From positions 6,475,501-6,539,500 of the forward strand of contig JAKSXM010000288.1 of NCBI GenBank assembly GCA_022575985.1: DNA of 64,000 nt, written 5' to 3'. Shown piece after piece: positions 1-10,379 of this stretch. Made by a program: the position numbers and the translations under genes. The DNA is from Anagrus nilaparvatae (Eukaryota > Arthropoda > Insecta > Hymenoptera > Mymaridae). The notes under the pieces are model-generated. The model did not search any database, was not told the DNA's origin, and worked only from the letters and a program-made list of their open reading frames with translations. The first letter of the stretch is position 1, and every line of letters begins with the position of its first letter.

Positions 1-270
1 AAATGTGTTTTTTGGGTCACTGAATACGAATATGACACCAGTTTTTACCTAAAATTCTCTAGTTGCCCACTGCAAGCAACTTTAGATCATTATTTTTAAT
101 TGTTTTGAAATTTTCTATTTTGTGTTCAGCGACTCAAATTACATATTTAACTGACAAAAATCATAAAATACCTGAAAAACATAACCTCTACATTCCTATT
201 GTGGGTAACTGGACTATTTTTGTTTAAAAAATATTTCATATTCGTATTAAGCAACTCAAAAAAAACATTG
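1..270. repeat. Edge-truncated foldback repeat
   Basis: The first 33 bases (core GGGTCACTGAATACGAATAT) recur as an inverted, diverged copy at about 238-266 (ATATTCGTATTAAGCAACTC). The core matches the units of the foldback at 49420-50583. The left end lies outside the window. Confidence 0.45.
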
Positions 271-955
271 CAGGCTATGGAAAAGCATTATTCAGAAATT
301 ATTCAGTCATACCATTGTACATCTGTACAAAGAAACTGTGGAATTCCAATTAAAAAAAAGGTAAGCCTTTTTGAAAACGTCCTTGCACAACTGATAAAAG
401 GCTGATAAATAATGCTCTGGACGCAGAAACCAAAAAAATGGAGTCTGCTCTTAAAAAAGTAGCAGACAAACAGTCGGCAAAGAGAGTTCGATCGCCTTTC
501 TCCAGATTCGAGGCAGGCTGCTAAAAAAAAGCCTGCTGAGAACAACCAAAAGAGAGTAGGCTTACATCAGAACGGAAAAACAACTGTATCTCTAAAAAAA
601 AGAAAGTAAAAGAGGCAGCAGCTGCTGCAGCAAATAATATCGCCAGCAATGCAAAGGCAAAGAGCAGCCTAACCTAAAGCCTCAGACATAGGAAGGAAAT
701 AATGACGAGAAGCCGACAGATCCCAATACTGGAAGCAAAAGGAATGCAAGCAAGGCGGAAAAGAAGAGGCGCAAAAAAGAAAGGTTGGCAGCTGCTAAAT
801 TACAACCAACAGCACTGCAGGAGATGCAAACTGGCCAAGTTGGTCAAACTGAAAAGTCCGGCCAACAGATAGGACAGCAACAGCAGCAAAGTCAGCAGAA
901 AAAAATCCCAAAACAATAGGAAGTTAAAAAGGCAAGGGGGAAAAAGAAGACAAAA

Positions 956-1675
956 ATGAAACAGCAGGCCAAAAAGCCCAAAGCGGAGGAAACGAAGAAA
1001 CTAAAGTGGCAGCGCAGGTTTCGAAAAAATAAGGAAGCCTTCCAGATTACTCCGTTGGCGGGAAAGACCTACGAGGAAACACTCCTTGAAATAAAGAGAA
1101 GCTTCAATCTCGAGGAATCTGGCACGAAGGTCCACCGAATAAGGAAGACGCTGAATGGTAGCATCCTTACTGAACTAGAGGCCATCAAGGACCGCCAAAA
1201 ATTGGAAGACTTGGTGAAGTTGGTTACGGGCCCTGAGTCGAATGTACGTGACTTCATCCTAACTCTGAAGCTCGAAATTCAAGACATGGATGGAGTCTCG
1301 AAAGAACAGGAGATTCAGGAGGCGGTTGCCATGGCGGTAGGTGTTGAAAATGGCCTATTCTTGGTCTATATTTTCAAAACCAAAGGTATGATGAGCCAGA
1401 TGACTGTGGTGGACCTACTTGAGGCTGACGCTTTACGCCTGGCCAAAAGGGGTAAAATCCCAATCAGCTGGACATCGAGCAGAGTGCGCCTACGTGGGGA
1501 TGCAAGGCGCTGCTTTAAGTGTCTGGGCTATGGGCATAGTCAGTATGTCTGTAAAGGCCCGGACAGAAGCAAGGCGTGCCTCAAATGCGGCGCGGATAGC
1601 TACAAAAGGAATGAATGCAGCAAGGAAAAGCCCAAATGCTTCCTTTGTAAGACCAGAAAGAATAAGTGTAAATAA
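956..1675 (+). pseudogene. LINE ORF1 (gag-like, CCHC zinc knuckles), degenerate
   Basis: The 239-codon open stretch encodes the nucleic-acid-binding ORF1 protein of an R1-clade LINE, which in active elements coats the RNA in ribonucleoprotein particles. The N-terminal 30 residues are Lys-rich. A gag-like region follows at about residues 32-175, from FQITPLAGKTYEETLLEIKR to DLLEADALRLAKRGKI. The knuckles start near residue 187. The first is a good CX2CX4HX4C (CFKCLGYGHSQYVC). The second has Tyr where His is expected (CLKCGADSYKRNEC). The third (CFLCKTRKNKC) is cut off by a stop. Upstream, the same frame reads a Gln/Lys-rich peptide to a TAG at 917, so the true start was probably near 438 (ATGGAGTCTGCT) and this ATG is internal. 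It is a dead copy. The R1 assignment rests on family resemblance only. Confidence 0.75.
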
Positions 1676-1739
1676 CTATCCTGGAGAGGGAAACTGCCCC
1701 TGTTACTAGGAGGCTCTGGCTGTAGCGAGAAGCAGGTTT

Positions 1740-2300
1740 CATCAGAAATTATTCAGGTCCTCCAAAGAACATGAATACGGGCCGACTTGCTGCTTAACTG
1801 TTGCAAAAGATTTTCCGCGAAAAGGATATAAGTATCCTTTTATTAAGCGAGCAATCTCGCAATTACAACTGGCAGGGCTGGCTGATGAAGAATATCTTTG
1901 AATCGAGTCAGCGTCCATCCCCGCATGGCACGGAGGACTCAAAAGTCCCTGCAAGGCTGAAATCTTAGTAAAGAAAGTAACCTCGCTACTACGCGGGGCT
2001 TGCGACGCCTCCGTGCCTCGCCGGTGGCCATGGAAGGGGGGAAAACCAGTTCACTGGTGGCCCCCCGAAATAGCGGGCCTCCAAAGGGAGAGTGACAGGG
2101 CGCGACGGAACGCGCAGAGAGCACGGGACCGACCTGAGAGATGCTCTCTCGGGAATACAAAGACGCTAAGCATCGGCTGTCCAAGGCCATCTGCCAAAGC
2201 AAGACTTTTTGCTTGCGTTCATGACGCGAAGTCGTAAGCAAGGACCCCTGGGGCCTTGGTTACAAAGTCGTAATGGGCAAATTAAACCGGGGGTTTGGAT
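1740..2300 (+). pseudogene. LINE ORF2 fragments (endonuclease start, pre-RT linker)
   Basis: Two conserved pieces of R1-type ORF2 are joined by a deletion. The first, about 1755-1960, reads as the start of the APE-like endonuclease (MNTGRLAA... then a SEQ motif like the catalytic-Glu region of the family). The second, about 1985-2290, is the region between endonuclease and RT. It contains ACDASVPRR, VHWWPPEIAGLQRESDRAR, DAKHRLSKAICQSK (in another frame) and DPWGLGYKVVMGKL. At least two frame changes and the missing RT make it non-functional. Confidence 0.75.
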
Positions 2301-3105
2301 AATTTTGTTTCCAAAAGCATGAATAAAACAACTAACTTATCCTAACTCTAAACCTCATCATCTCTTTTTTACAATGTTTTTAATTTTCAATACGGAAAAA
2401 TGTAAATTCGAAAAATATTCTTAGCTATACCGTAAAACCCGACAACTCCTAGTTCGATGCATACAAAATGTCGAGGTCTTTATTATTCAAACTATATTGT
2501 TTAAATCTTTTTTAATTCATATTCTAATAAAATGAGTATACCTGTAAATGAGTTTTTGTAAACGAATCAGACATAATCATAATAACTATAAGTATTTTTT
2601 AATGAAATAGAAGACGTGTTTTTATTTAACTCAAAGCAAAAAATCATAGCAAGAAGTTTTGTAAGGAAGAGGGGCGAAACATTTATTATATGCGAAAAGT
2701 AAGGTGGATAAAAAAAGAAGTAATAAAGAGATTTTAGTTTTAAAGTTTATTTTGCATTGGTATAGTACATTTACAATTAATTATAATTAATATTTACAAT
2801 TAATTGCTATTAAAATTTTTCTTACGTCAAGTACAACTTGTTTGAAGTTTATTCTTCTGCATTAAAAATTAAAGGTAGAGAACAAAATTATTTTTGTCAA
2901 CTAATTAATTAGTTATTAGTAAAAAAAATTAATTAAACTCTATTCTAAAAAAAAAAAAAAAAAAAAATTAACAATGTTATTTTATGATTGAATATTAAAT
3001 ATTTTTTTATATCGAACAAAATAGCTCTATTAAGTAACATTGATATTGATATTTTATTTTAAATAGGTGGATAGGTCATTAGTTTTCAAAATTTTATTAA
3101 TTTTA
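2301..3105. other. AT-rich 5' flank and probable 5'UTR intron
   Basis: No coding signal was seen. The stretch contains a pure A tract (2947-2968), a short TTAATTATAATTAATATT palindrome-like segment, and the candidate promoter and splice acceptor described for gene 1. Confidence 0.4.
2600..2760 (+). promoter_or_regulatory. Candidate core promoter of coiled-coil gene 1
   Basis: A TATA-like GATAAAAAAA at 2707 lies 29 bp upstream of an initiator-like TTTTAGTTT (A at 2736). The same layout occurs at 6189-6215 and 11503-11530 within a wider similar block that begins with a GACGTG(C)TGTT...TTTAAAACT-like string. A possible splice donor (TTG|GTATAG) follows near 2760. The intron would end at the acceptor TTTTAG (AG 3105-3106), 15 bp before the ATG. 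Promoter function is inferred from motif spacing and repetition. Confidence 0.35.
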
Positions 3106-3121
3106 GAATAAACACATAAAT

Positions 3122-3856
3122 ATGGCACAGCCAATAGCTGCTGCAATGATTGTTGGTACTACACTTGGCTGCGTAGTAGCAAAAGTTACAAAAGAATATA
3201 ATGTTATGTTATTAGAAAACCAAGAAAATATGAATGAACTTAGGCAAATTTTAAATGAAAAAGATGCCACGGTTACAAAAATTAAAAGCGAAAACATTCA
3301 AATAGAAAGTAAATTAAAAGAAGTTTCAGAAGAAAATAAAGCGAGAAAACGAGAAATCAAAATTCTGAAAAAAGATAATGAAAAAAGTAAAAATGAAATT
3401 GAACAACTAAAACAAGAAAATAAAGAATGTAAAGAAGAAATAGAAAATCTGAAACAAGAAAGTGAAATTGTTATTAAAAAATTTAATAGAGCAATCGAAG
3501 ATAATGAAAAAAAGAATATTGAATATGAAAATATATTATTTTTAGTGTGTAAGGAACTGAAACCAAAAAATAATTCTGAATTAATTCAAGGAATGAAAAA
3601 GTTAGAATTGAAATATAATTCTAATGATAATTCAAGCCTGCTTATCTCAGACATTGATTATTCAAATGAATTGTTAATGTTGCAAGGTAAGAACAGTAAC
3701 CATTCTAATTTTGATTATTACAATAATGTGAATTTTAACATTTTTTCATTTTCTTAAAATTTTTCTTTTTTAGCTTTTGACCAGAATTTGCAGTTATCAG
3801 TCATAACTGAAATTGCAGATAATTGTGATAATGATGATGATGAAGTTAATAATTAA
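3122..3856 (+). CDS. Coiled-coil protein, gene 1 (two exons)
   Basis: The family is not recognised. Exon 1 is 3122-3686 and exon 2 is 3774-3856. The 87-bp intron starts GTAAGA and ends TTTCTTTTTTAG, and splicing keeps the frame (phase 1). The predicted protein is about 215 residues. Residues 2-22 are hydrophobic and small (IAAAMIVGTTLGCVVAK). A long Lys/Glu-rich coiled coil covers about 30-135. A conserved block IKKFNRAIEDNEKKNIEYEN then FLVCKELK follows. Exon 2 encodes a short tail ending in the acidic NDDDEVNN. Without splicing the frame stops at 3757 in an Asn-rich peptide, which I take as read-through of the intron. The 5' leader after acceptor 3106 resembles that of the paralogue at 15215. 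An AATAAA lies at 3959-3964. Unlike the paralogue it has no C-terminal membrane segment. Function is unknown; membrane association and oligomerisation are inferred from composition. Confidence 0.7.
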
Positions 3857-4320
3857 AAAGACGAATTTCATGACAATGAGCGGTTATAATCATTTTTTTA
3901 AAATTATCCTTTATTATAAAAATATGTACAATGCATACATTTTTTTTTTTAATTTTTCAATAAATACCTACATCATAAAGATATTGTAAATTGAGCTAAA
4001 TTATAAGTACCCTCCTGAGTTTTTGTAATTAGTTTCTTGTAAAAATATTTTACCAATTAAAAGGTATCAGTAGATCAATTAAACAAAAACAAGGACAAAA
4101 AATGAAAAAAAAAACTTGAAACAAAAAAAAAGCAATTTTTAAGGTGAGGCAAAAAAAATTAATCTTTGGGGACATTTTTATAAAATGAACAATTTTTTAC
4201 CATGAAAATAAAATTAAGGCTACCTTATCGAAGATTCGCCAAAACTTTAATATTTTAATCATGTATTTTCAAATAATTTATAAAATTGAATCGCATTTTT
4301 TGAGTGCAATAAAATAGTTA
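3857..4320 (+). terminator. 3' flank with poly(A) signal of gene 1
   Basis: AATAAA at 3959-3964 lies about 100 bp after the stop. The rest is AT-rich with A and T runs and no coding signal. Confidence 0.4.
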
Positions 4321-4446
4321 GTTATGAAACAAGTGATATAAAGATATAATATACCAAATGCGAAGGTTTAAAGGACCCGAGGTGCGTAGCTCCCAAGGAC
4401 TATGATCGCATTTGGTAAAATATGCATTTGTATCACAAGTTTCATA
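4321..4446. repeat. 126-bp hairpin MITE
   Basis: Left arm GTTATGAAACAAGTGATATA...CCAAATGCGA pairs with right arm TCGCATTTGG...TATCACAAGTTTCATAC. The loop (about 4366-4406) is notably GC-richer (GGACCCGAGGTGCGTAGC). Confidence 0.65.
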
Positions 4447-4881
4447 CATATTTTTATTTAAAAAGTGCGTTAAAGTTGTCCCACCAATGCATAAAAGTAA
4501 CTTTTACGCATGCTGTTAAATAAAATTATTTATATTTAAAATAAATCCACCTGACAGTTAACCCTTTTTAAAAAATATAAATCTTCTAACATTGATATTA
4601 GGTTATAAGTATGTAATTTAATGAAACTAAAATGTCATTTTTTTCAATCAATAATTTTTTTACTGAATCGATGAAAAAGGTCATTTAATTTCATAACTCG
4701 TTTAATTTTTCTTCAACATTTTTTCTAAAATCTAATGAACTACACTAAAAAAAAAATGACTTCAAATGTAAAAGAAATTTAAAAAAAACTTTTGCTGCTT
4801 AATAAATTTTTTTTTTCACCGAACCGCAGTCATTTGACCAAGAAAAAAAATTTTGCTTGCCACAAAGCCAGTTAAATTTTT
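4447..4881. other. AT-rich spacer
   Basis: Homopolymer-rich sequence. No coding, RNA or clear repeat structure was seen. Confidence 0.4.
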
Positions 4882-5860
4882 TTTTCAAATTTCTCTCCTT
4901 GGCCACCATTTTTGAAAATCCCGTAAAAAAGCTCTAAAAAACGTTAAAGAAAGAAAAAAAGTAGGTTTTCGATGTAAAAATTCGAATTTTCAGTCAGATT
5001 TTTCCTATTCTATGTCCATTCGCGGGAAAATTCAAATTTGTGTTAAAATTTAAGTGAAAATAACTCACAAGTTTCCCGTTAAAAAAAAAAATTTTTTTTT
5101 TTTAAATTTTCAAAAATTGCATATATTTTCCTAAAAAAAATTTCCCGAGAGTAATTTTTGTTTTAAGCGAGGAATACCGATTTTCGTTTTTTTCAATTTT
5201 GACTTGCTACTTATTTTGCTGATTTACCGCTAATTCATGTGACCAAATGAAAATCTGACCAAAAATTTGAATTCTGCGGGAAATTTTACAAAGGTATAGT
5301 AATTTTGGTATCCTTTGAATGATACATCTCAATTTGACAATTTAATTAAAATGGTTTATTAAAATATAGAAAAAATGAAAATTTATAAAATGGGATTTTA
5401 TTGATTTTTGGGTACATTTCTAACTATTTATAGACATTTTGATAGAAAATCTAAAATTAAAAAAAATTTGATTTTTATTAATAATAGACATAACTTTTGT
5501 TTTTCCAAAAGAAGTATTTTTATTTTTAGATTTTACATGATTTTTAGGCTAAAAATGTAAAAAAATTAAGAAAATCCCATTTTATAAATTTTCATTTTTT
5601 CTATATTTTAATAAACCATTTTAATTAAATTGTCAAATTTTTTTTTTATAGCGGGAAACTTTTGAGTTATTTTCACTTAAAGTTTAACACAAATTTGAAT
5701 TTTCCCGCGAATGGACATAGAGTAGGAAAAATCTGACTGAAAATTTAAATTTTTCATCAAATTTCACATCGAAAGTCTACTTTTTTTTCTTTTTTTAACG
5801 TTTTTTAGAGCTTTTTTACGGGATTTTCCAAAATGGTGGCCAAGGAGAGAAATTTGACCA
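4882..5860. mobile_element. ~980-bp foldback element
   Basis: The outer arms pair over about 200 bp: 4884-5085 (CTCTCCTTGGCCACCATTTT... GTTTCCCGTT) with 5648-5858 (...AAAATGGTGGCCAAGGAGAG). An inner arm pair is 5356-5396 with 5575-5615 (TAAAATATAGAAAAAATGAA and its complement). The inner and outer pairs do not share a centre, so extra sequence (about 5090-5340) was probably inserted in the left arm. There is no ORF. Confidence 0.75.
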
Positions 5861-6334
5861 AAAAACTTTAAATCAGCATAGCACCCTTCAAAATTTATAG
5901 AAAACCTTCAAATTCGGGGAATCATCTATTTTCAAGTTGTTTTATCGAAAAAAAACCAAATTTCCTATTTTTGAGACCTGGCATATCATTTTGTGCATTT
6001 TATCCATGGAATTACCCATAAATACAAAATTTTGAGTTCTAAGCATTTAATTTTTTACACTCAAGAAATTATTATAAATAAAAAAATTAAACAGGATGTG
6101 CTGTTATTTAAAACTTTAACGGAATATTTGAATCAACTTAACTTAAGAACTTTGATATGAAAGAGATAAACTTTGCGATAAATGAGCTTGTAAAACGAAG
6201 AAATAAAGAGTTTTAGTTTCTTATTAAAAAACGCTGCCAAGTGATTGGCACTATGGTTCCTCATTAACAATAGCAAAATATTTATAATGGTCAATTTTAT
6301 CTAATAAAAATTATAATTTGAGATATCAGTATTT
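5861..6334. other. Spacer with orphan copy of the gene-family 5' flank
   Basis: About 6095-6225 resembles the 5' flanks at 2600-2745 and 11400-11535: GTGCTGTTATTTAAAACTTT, TATA-like TTGTAAAAC at 6189, then AATAAAGAG and TTTTAGTTTC (A at 6215). No coiled-coil ORF follows; a repeat array begins instead. Confidence 0.4.
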
Positions 6335-7371
6335 CATAAAAAAAAGTTAAACACCGTATTTTAAAAGAAAAAAAATGATGCTGTGATTTAATGTTTTTTA
6401 TTTAACAAATTTTTAGAAAAAAATTTCAATGAACTAGGTATTACACTTAAAAAAAAAACAATATTACAGATTTTTTAATTTTTTTGTTTTATTAATATTG
6501 AGAAAAAAATTTTGAAAAAATTCGGTATCAGATCCAAAAAATTACTATGAATAAGCTTTCTAAAACTAGTACTCTCATAGAAATCAATTAGGTACTACGT
6601 CCGAACAAAAAAAAAATTTGGTATTCTTTGTATTTTTTTGTGAAAAAAATTTTGGGAAAAAAATTTTCAAAAAATTAATTATCAGATTTGAGATATCGAG
6701 TAAAAATCGTACTTTCAAATATAAGTACTTTCATGGAAATAAATGAGGTATTACATCCAAATTAAAAAAAAAAAAAAAGTAGTTTCAGATTTTTTGATGA
6801 AAAAATTTTTGAAAAAAAAATTAGATCTTAATTCCATAATGGTGGTTAAATACCACCGATTGCAACATTTTCAAATATTAGTACTTTCATGGAATTAAAG
6901 GAAGTATTACACTAAAAAAAAAAAAAAAATATTACAGATTTTTTAATTTTTTTGTTTTTTTAATTTTGAGAAAAAAATTTTGAAAAAATTAAGTTTCAGG
7001 TCCAAAAAATTACTATAAACGATATTACTAAAACTAGCACTCTCATAGAAATCAATTAGGTACTACATCCAAAAATAAAAAAAAATTAAGTTTTTTTTGT
7101 ATTTTTTGGTGAAAAAAATTTTGAGAAAAAAATTTTCAAAAAATTAATTATCAGATTCGAGATATCGAGTAAAAATCGTACTTTCAAATATAAGTACTTT
7201 CATGGAAATAAATTAGGTATTACATCCAAATTAAAAAAAAAAAAAAGTAGTTTGAGATTTTTTGATGAAAAAATTTTTGAAAAAAAAATTAGATCTTAAT
7301 TCCATAATGGTTGTTAAATACCACCGATTGCAAAATTTTCAAATATTAGTACTTTTATAGAAAAAAACTAA

Positions 7372-8371
7372 CAAGGGGAGTTCAATACATTTGGAACACC
7401 GAATTACACCAAATGGTTATGGATGAGTTTGTTATGTTGAAAAAACATGCCGACTACCCTCCGTTCCTTCCAATGGGCCTTCTGGGCCTAGAAACGCAGG
7501 GCTCAATGTTATAAAATAGGATATTTTGGTAATTTTCAAAGAAACGCCAAAACCTCGCAAGTTAACCAAAACTCTTCTAGATGGTCTCATTTTTTTGGTT
7601 TAAGTATCACCTTTGATACGCCGTAAACTGCAATTTATTATCACTAATTCTCTCATCACTATAGCCAATTAACCAAACGGTCATTTTTAGCTAAAAATGA
7701 CCAATTTTTAAAATGCTGCCAAATTTGTAATTTCTGACGAAAATGGGTTTTATAGGTCTGAAAAAATTTGTAAAAGCTTCAAGTTTCCAAAACTTCTTGA
7801 CTTTACCTTTTACAATTATTTGTTAACCAGATATGATAATTTGAAGTCACAGTCCCAATTTTACGATTTTTTAAAAAAGCTCATTTTTAATGCTAACTTT
7901 GAAGAGCCATTTCTTAAAAACGAATCAAGGAAATGAGACGCGCAACAAATTTTTGGAAATTTGAAGCTTGTACAAATTTTTTTAGACCTATAAAACCCAT
8001 TTTCGTCAGAAATTACAAATTTGGCAGCATTTTAAAAATTGGTCATTTTTATCTAAAAATGACCGTTTGGTTAATTGGCTATAGTGATGAGAGAATTAGT
8101 GATAATAAATTGCGGTTTACGGCGTATGAAAGGTGATACTTAAACCAAAAAAATGAGACCAACCAGAAGAGTTTTGGTTAACTTGCGAGGTTTTGGCGTT
8201 TCTTTGAAAATTACCAAAAAATCCTATTTTATAACATTGAGCCCTGCATTTCTAGGCTCAGAAGGCCCATTGGAAGGAACGGAGGGTAGTCGGCATGTTT
8301 TTTCAACATAACAAACTCATCCATAACCATTTGGTGTAATTCGGTGTTCCAAATGTATTGAACTCCCCTTG
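7372..8371. mobile_element. CAAGGGGAG foldback, copy 1
   Basis: The element is 1000 bp, almost wholly palindromic, and starts CAAGGGGAGTTCAATACAT and ends with its complement. TAA lies on both sides, compatible with a 3-bp target duplication. It is inserted inside the ~460-bp array. The 67-codon open frame at 7933-8136 lies inside an arm and is not supported as a gene. A diverged second copy is at 13045-14029. Confidence 0.85.
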
Positions 8372-8803
8372 TAAGTATTACGTCCTAAAATAAAAAAAAT
8401 TTTGGCATTTTTTGTATTTTTTGGCAACAAAAATTTTGAGAAAAAAATTTTGAAAAAATTACGTATCAGGTCCAAAAAAATGCTATAAACCATAGTTCTA
8501 AAACTAGTACTCTCAAAGAAATAAATTAGGTACTACGTCCAAAAAGAAAAAAAAAATTAGTGTTTTTTGTATTTTTTTGTGAAAAAAATTTTGAGAAAAA
8601 AATTTTCAAAAAATTAGTTATCAGATTCGAGATATCGAGTAAAAATCGTACTTTCAAATATAGGTACTTTCGTGGAAATAAATGAGGTATTACATCCAAA
8701 TTAAAAAAAAAAAAAAGTAGTTTGAGATTTTTTGATATAAAAATTTTTGAAAAAAAAATTAGGTCTTAATTCCATAATGGTTGTGAAATTTCACCGGTTA
8801 CAT

Positions 8804-8810
<7 letters not shown>

Positions 8811-8862
<52 letters not shown>

Positions 8863-8975
8863 GACTTTTTTTAAAAACCGGTTTTTTAGCTTCCTGAGGT
8901 CCCAAAACGTGCTTATATGCCAAAAAATCAAAAATCAAAATTTCATCTATCACAAAGGTTCCTCTATGAGGAACC
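8811..8975. repeat. (CA)n plus GGTTCCTC-hairpin segment
   Basis: About 24 CA dinucleotides are followed by a ~105-bp segment containing AAACCGGTTTTTTAGCTTCC and CCCAAAACGTGCTTATATGC, ending GGTTCCTCTATGAGGAACC (8-bp perfect palindrome arms, 3-nt loop). It is nearly identical to 9834-9979 and inverted relative to 60018-60172. Confidence 0.75.
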
Positions 8976-9824
8976 AAAAACAATATTACAGATTTTTTAA
9001 TTTTTTTGTTTTATTAATATTGAGAAAAAAATTTTGAAAAAATTCGGTATCAGATCCCAAAAATTACTATGAATAAGCTTTCTAAAACTAGTACTCTCAT
9101 AGAAATTAATTAGGTACTACGTCCGAAAAAAAAAAAAATTTTGTGTTTTTTGTATTTTTTTGTGGTAAAAATTTTGAGAAAAAAATTTTCAAAAAATTAA
9201 TTATAAGTTTTGAGATATCGAGTAAAAACCATACTTTTAAATATAAGTACTTTTATGGAAATAAATGAGGTATTACACCTAAATTAAAAAAAAAAAAAAA
9301 GTATTTTGAAATCTCTTTATTTTTTAAAAAAAAATTAGATCTTAATTCCATAATGGTTGTTAAATACCACCGATTGCAAAATTTTCAAATATTAGTACTT
9401 TCATGGAATTAAAGGAAGTATTACACTAAAAAAAAAAATATTACAGATTTTTTAATTTTTTTGTTTTATTAATTTTGAGAAAAAAATTTTGAAATAATTA
9501 AGTTTCAGGTCCAAAAAATTACTATAAAACTAGTACTCTCATAGAAATCAATTAGGTGCTACATCCAAAAATAAAAAAAAATAAAGTTTTTTTTGTATTT
9601 TTTGATGAAAAAAATTTTGAGAAAAAAATTTTCAAAAAATTAGTTATCAGATTCGAGATATCGAGTAAAAATCGTACTTTCAAATATAAGTACTTTCATG
9701 GAAATAAATGAGGTATTACATCCAAATTAAAAAAAAAAAAATGTAGTTTGAGATTTTTTGATGAAAAAATTTTTGAAAAAAAAATTAGGTCTTAATTCCA
9801 TAATGGTTGTGAAATTTCACCGGT

Positions 9825-9833
<9 letters not shown>

Positions 9834-9856
<23 letters not shown>

Positions 9857-9979
9857 CATACAGACTTTTTTTAAAAACCGGTTTTTTAGCTTCCTGAGGT
9901 CCCAAAACGTGCTTATATGCCAAAAAATCAAAAATCAAAATTTCATCTATCACAAAGGTTCCTCTATGAGGAACCAAAA
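9834..9979. repeat. (CA)n plus GGTTCCTC-hairpin segment, second copy
   Basis: Same arrangement as 8811-8975 with a shorter CA run (to 9859). It closes the ~460-bp array. Confidence 0.75.
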
Positions 9980-10130
9980 TTGTTATAATAAAGATTCAGG
10001 TATTATTTTATGTTCACTGCTGCATATTTTTGCTAAAATTTTCATATTAAATTTAATTTTTTAAATCATCCAGTAAAAGATAAAAATTTTTACAAAATTT
10101 ATATTTTTGAATAAAAAACTTAACACTGAA

Positions 10131-10379
10131 AAAAATGGTACACTGAAAAAAAAAATCCGCTTGGGCTAATGGAATTTTTTTTTCTTTGCAAACAATTGCA
10201 AATGATTTAAAACGTAAAAAAATTTAAAAAAAATATTTTTTCATACCGATATACGTATATCCCAAGTAAGCGGAAAAAAATTTTTTTTTAAATTTTCTTT
10301 ACGTTTCAAGTCATTTGCAATCGTTTGATGAGATAAAAAATTCCACTAGCTACAAGCGGATTTTTTTTTTTCAGTGTTA
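10131..10379. mobile_element. ~245-bp MITE with CACTGAAAAA ends
   Basis: Terminal inverted repeats TTAACACTGAAAAA / TTTTTTCAGTGTTAA flank a second inner end CACTGAAAAAAAAAATCCGC (10141) paired with GCGGATTTTTTTTTTTCAGT. The arms share ACGTAAAA...AAATTT and the interior contains CCGATATACGTATATCC. Confidence 0.7.

Larger units (their letters stand above)
430..2300 (+). mobile_element. R1-clade non-LTR retrotransposon remnant
   Basis: This is a decayed LINE in sense orientation. It holds an ORF1 with CCHC zinc knuckles, then pieces of the ORF2 endonuclease and of the linker before the reverse transcriptase. The peptide ends near DPWGLGYKVVMGKL, which is typical of the region just before RT in R1/TRAS-type elements. 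The RT, C-terminal domain and 3' tail are absent, and most of the endonuclease is deleted between about 1960 and 1985. The stretch is clearly more GC-rich than its surroundings. Confidence 0.8.
6335..9985. repeat. Tandem array of ~450-470-bp units, interrupted
   Basis: The landmark TTAG(A/G)TCTTAATTCCATAATGG occurs at 6821, 7289, 8759, 9335 and 9785. The clean spacings are 468 and 450 bp. Other unit landmarks are ATCGAGTAAAAATCGTACTT, AGTACTTTCATGGAAATAAA and GTATTACATCCAAATTAAAA. A foldback interrupts the array at 7372-8371. Two units carry an insert consisting of a CA microsatellite plus a ~110-bp segment. The same unit lies in opposite orientation at 60180-61930. Confidence 0.8.

Noticed and set aside
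3687..3757. Gene 1 ending in the Asn-rich peptide at 3757
   Set aside because: A good GT-AG intron starts at 3687 and keeps the frame into exon 2; the Asn-rich end looks like intron translation.
4366..4406. GC-rich loop considered as a tRNA-like or SINE head
   Set aside because: No A and B box pair or cloverleaf; it is the loop of a hairpin MITE.
8747..9037. His-Thr-rich ORF
   Set aside because: Translation of the CA microsatellite and repeat unit; recurs at 60119-60307 in the inverted copy.
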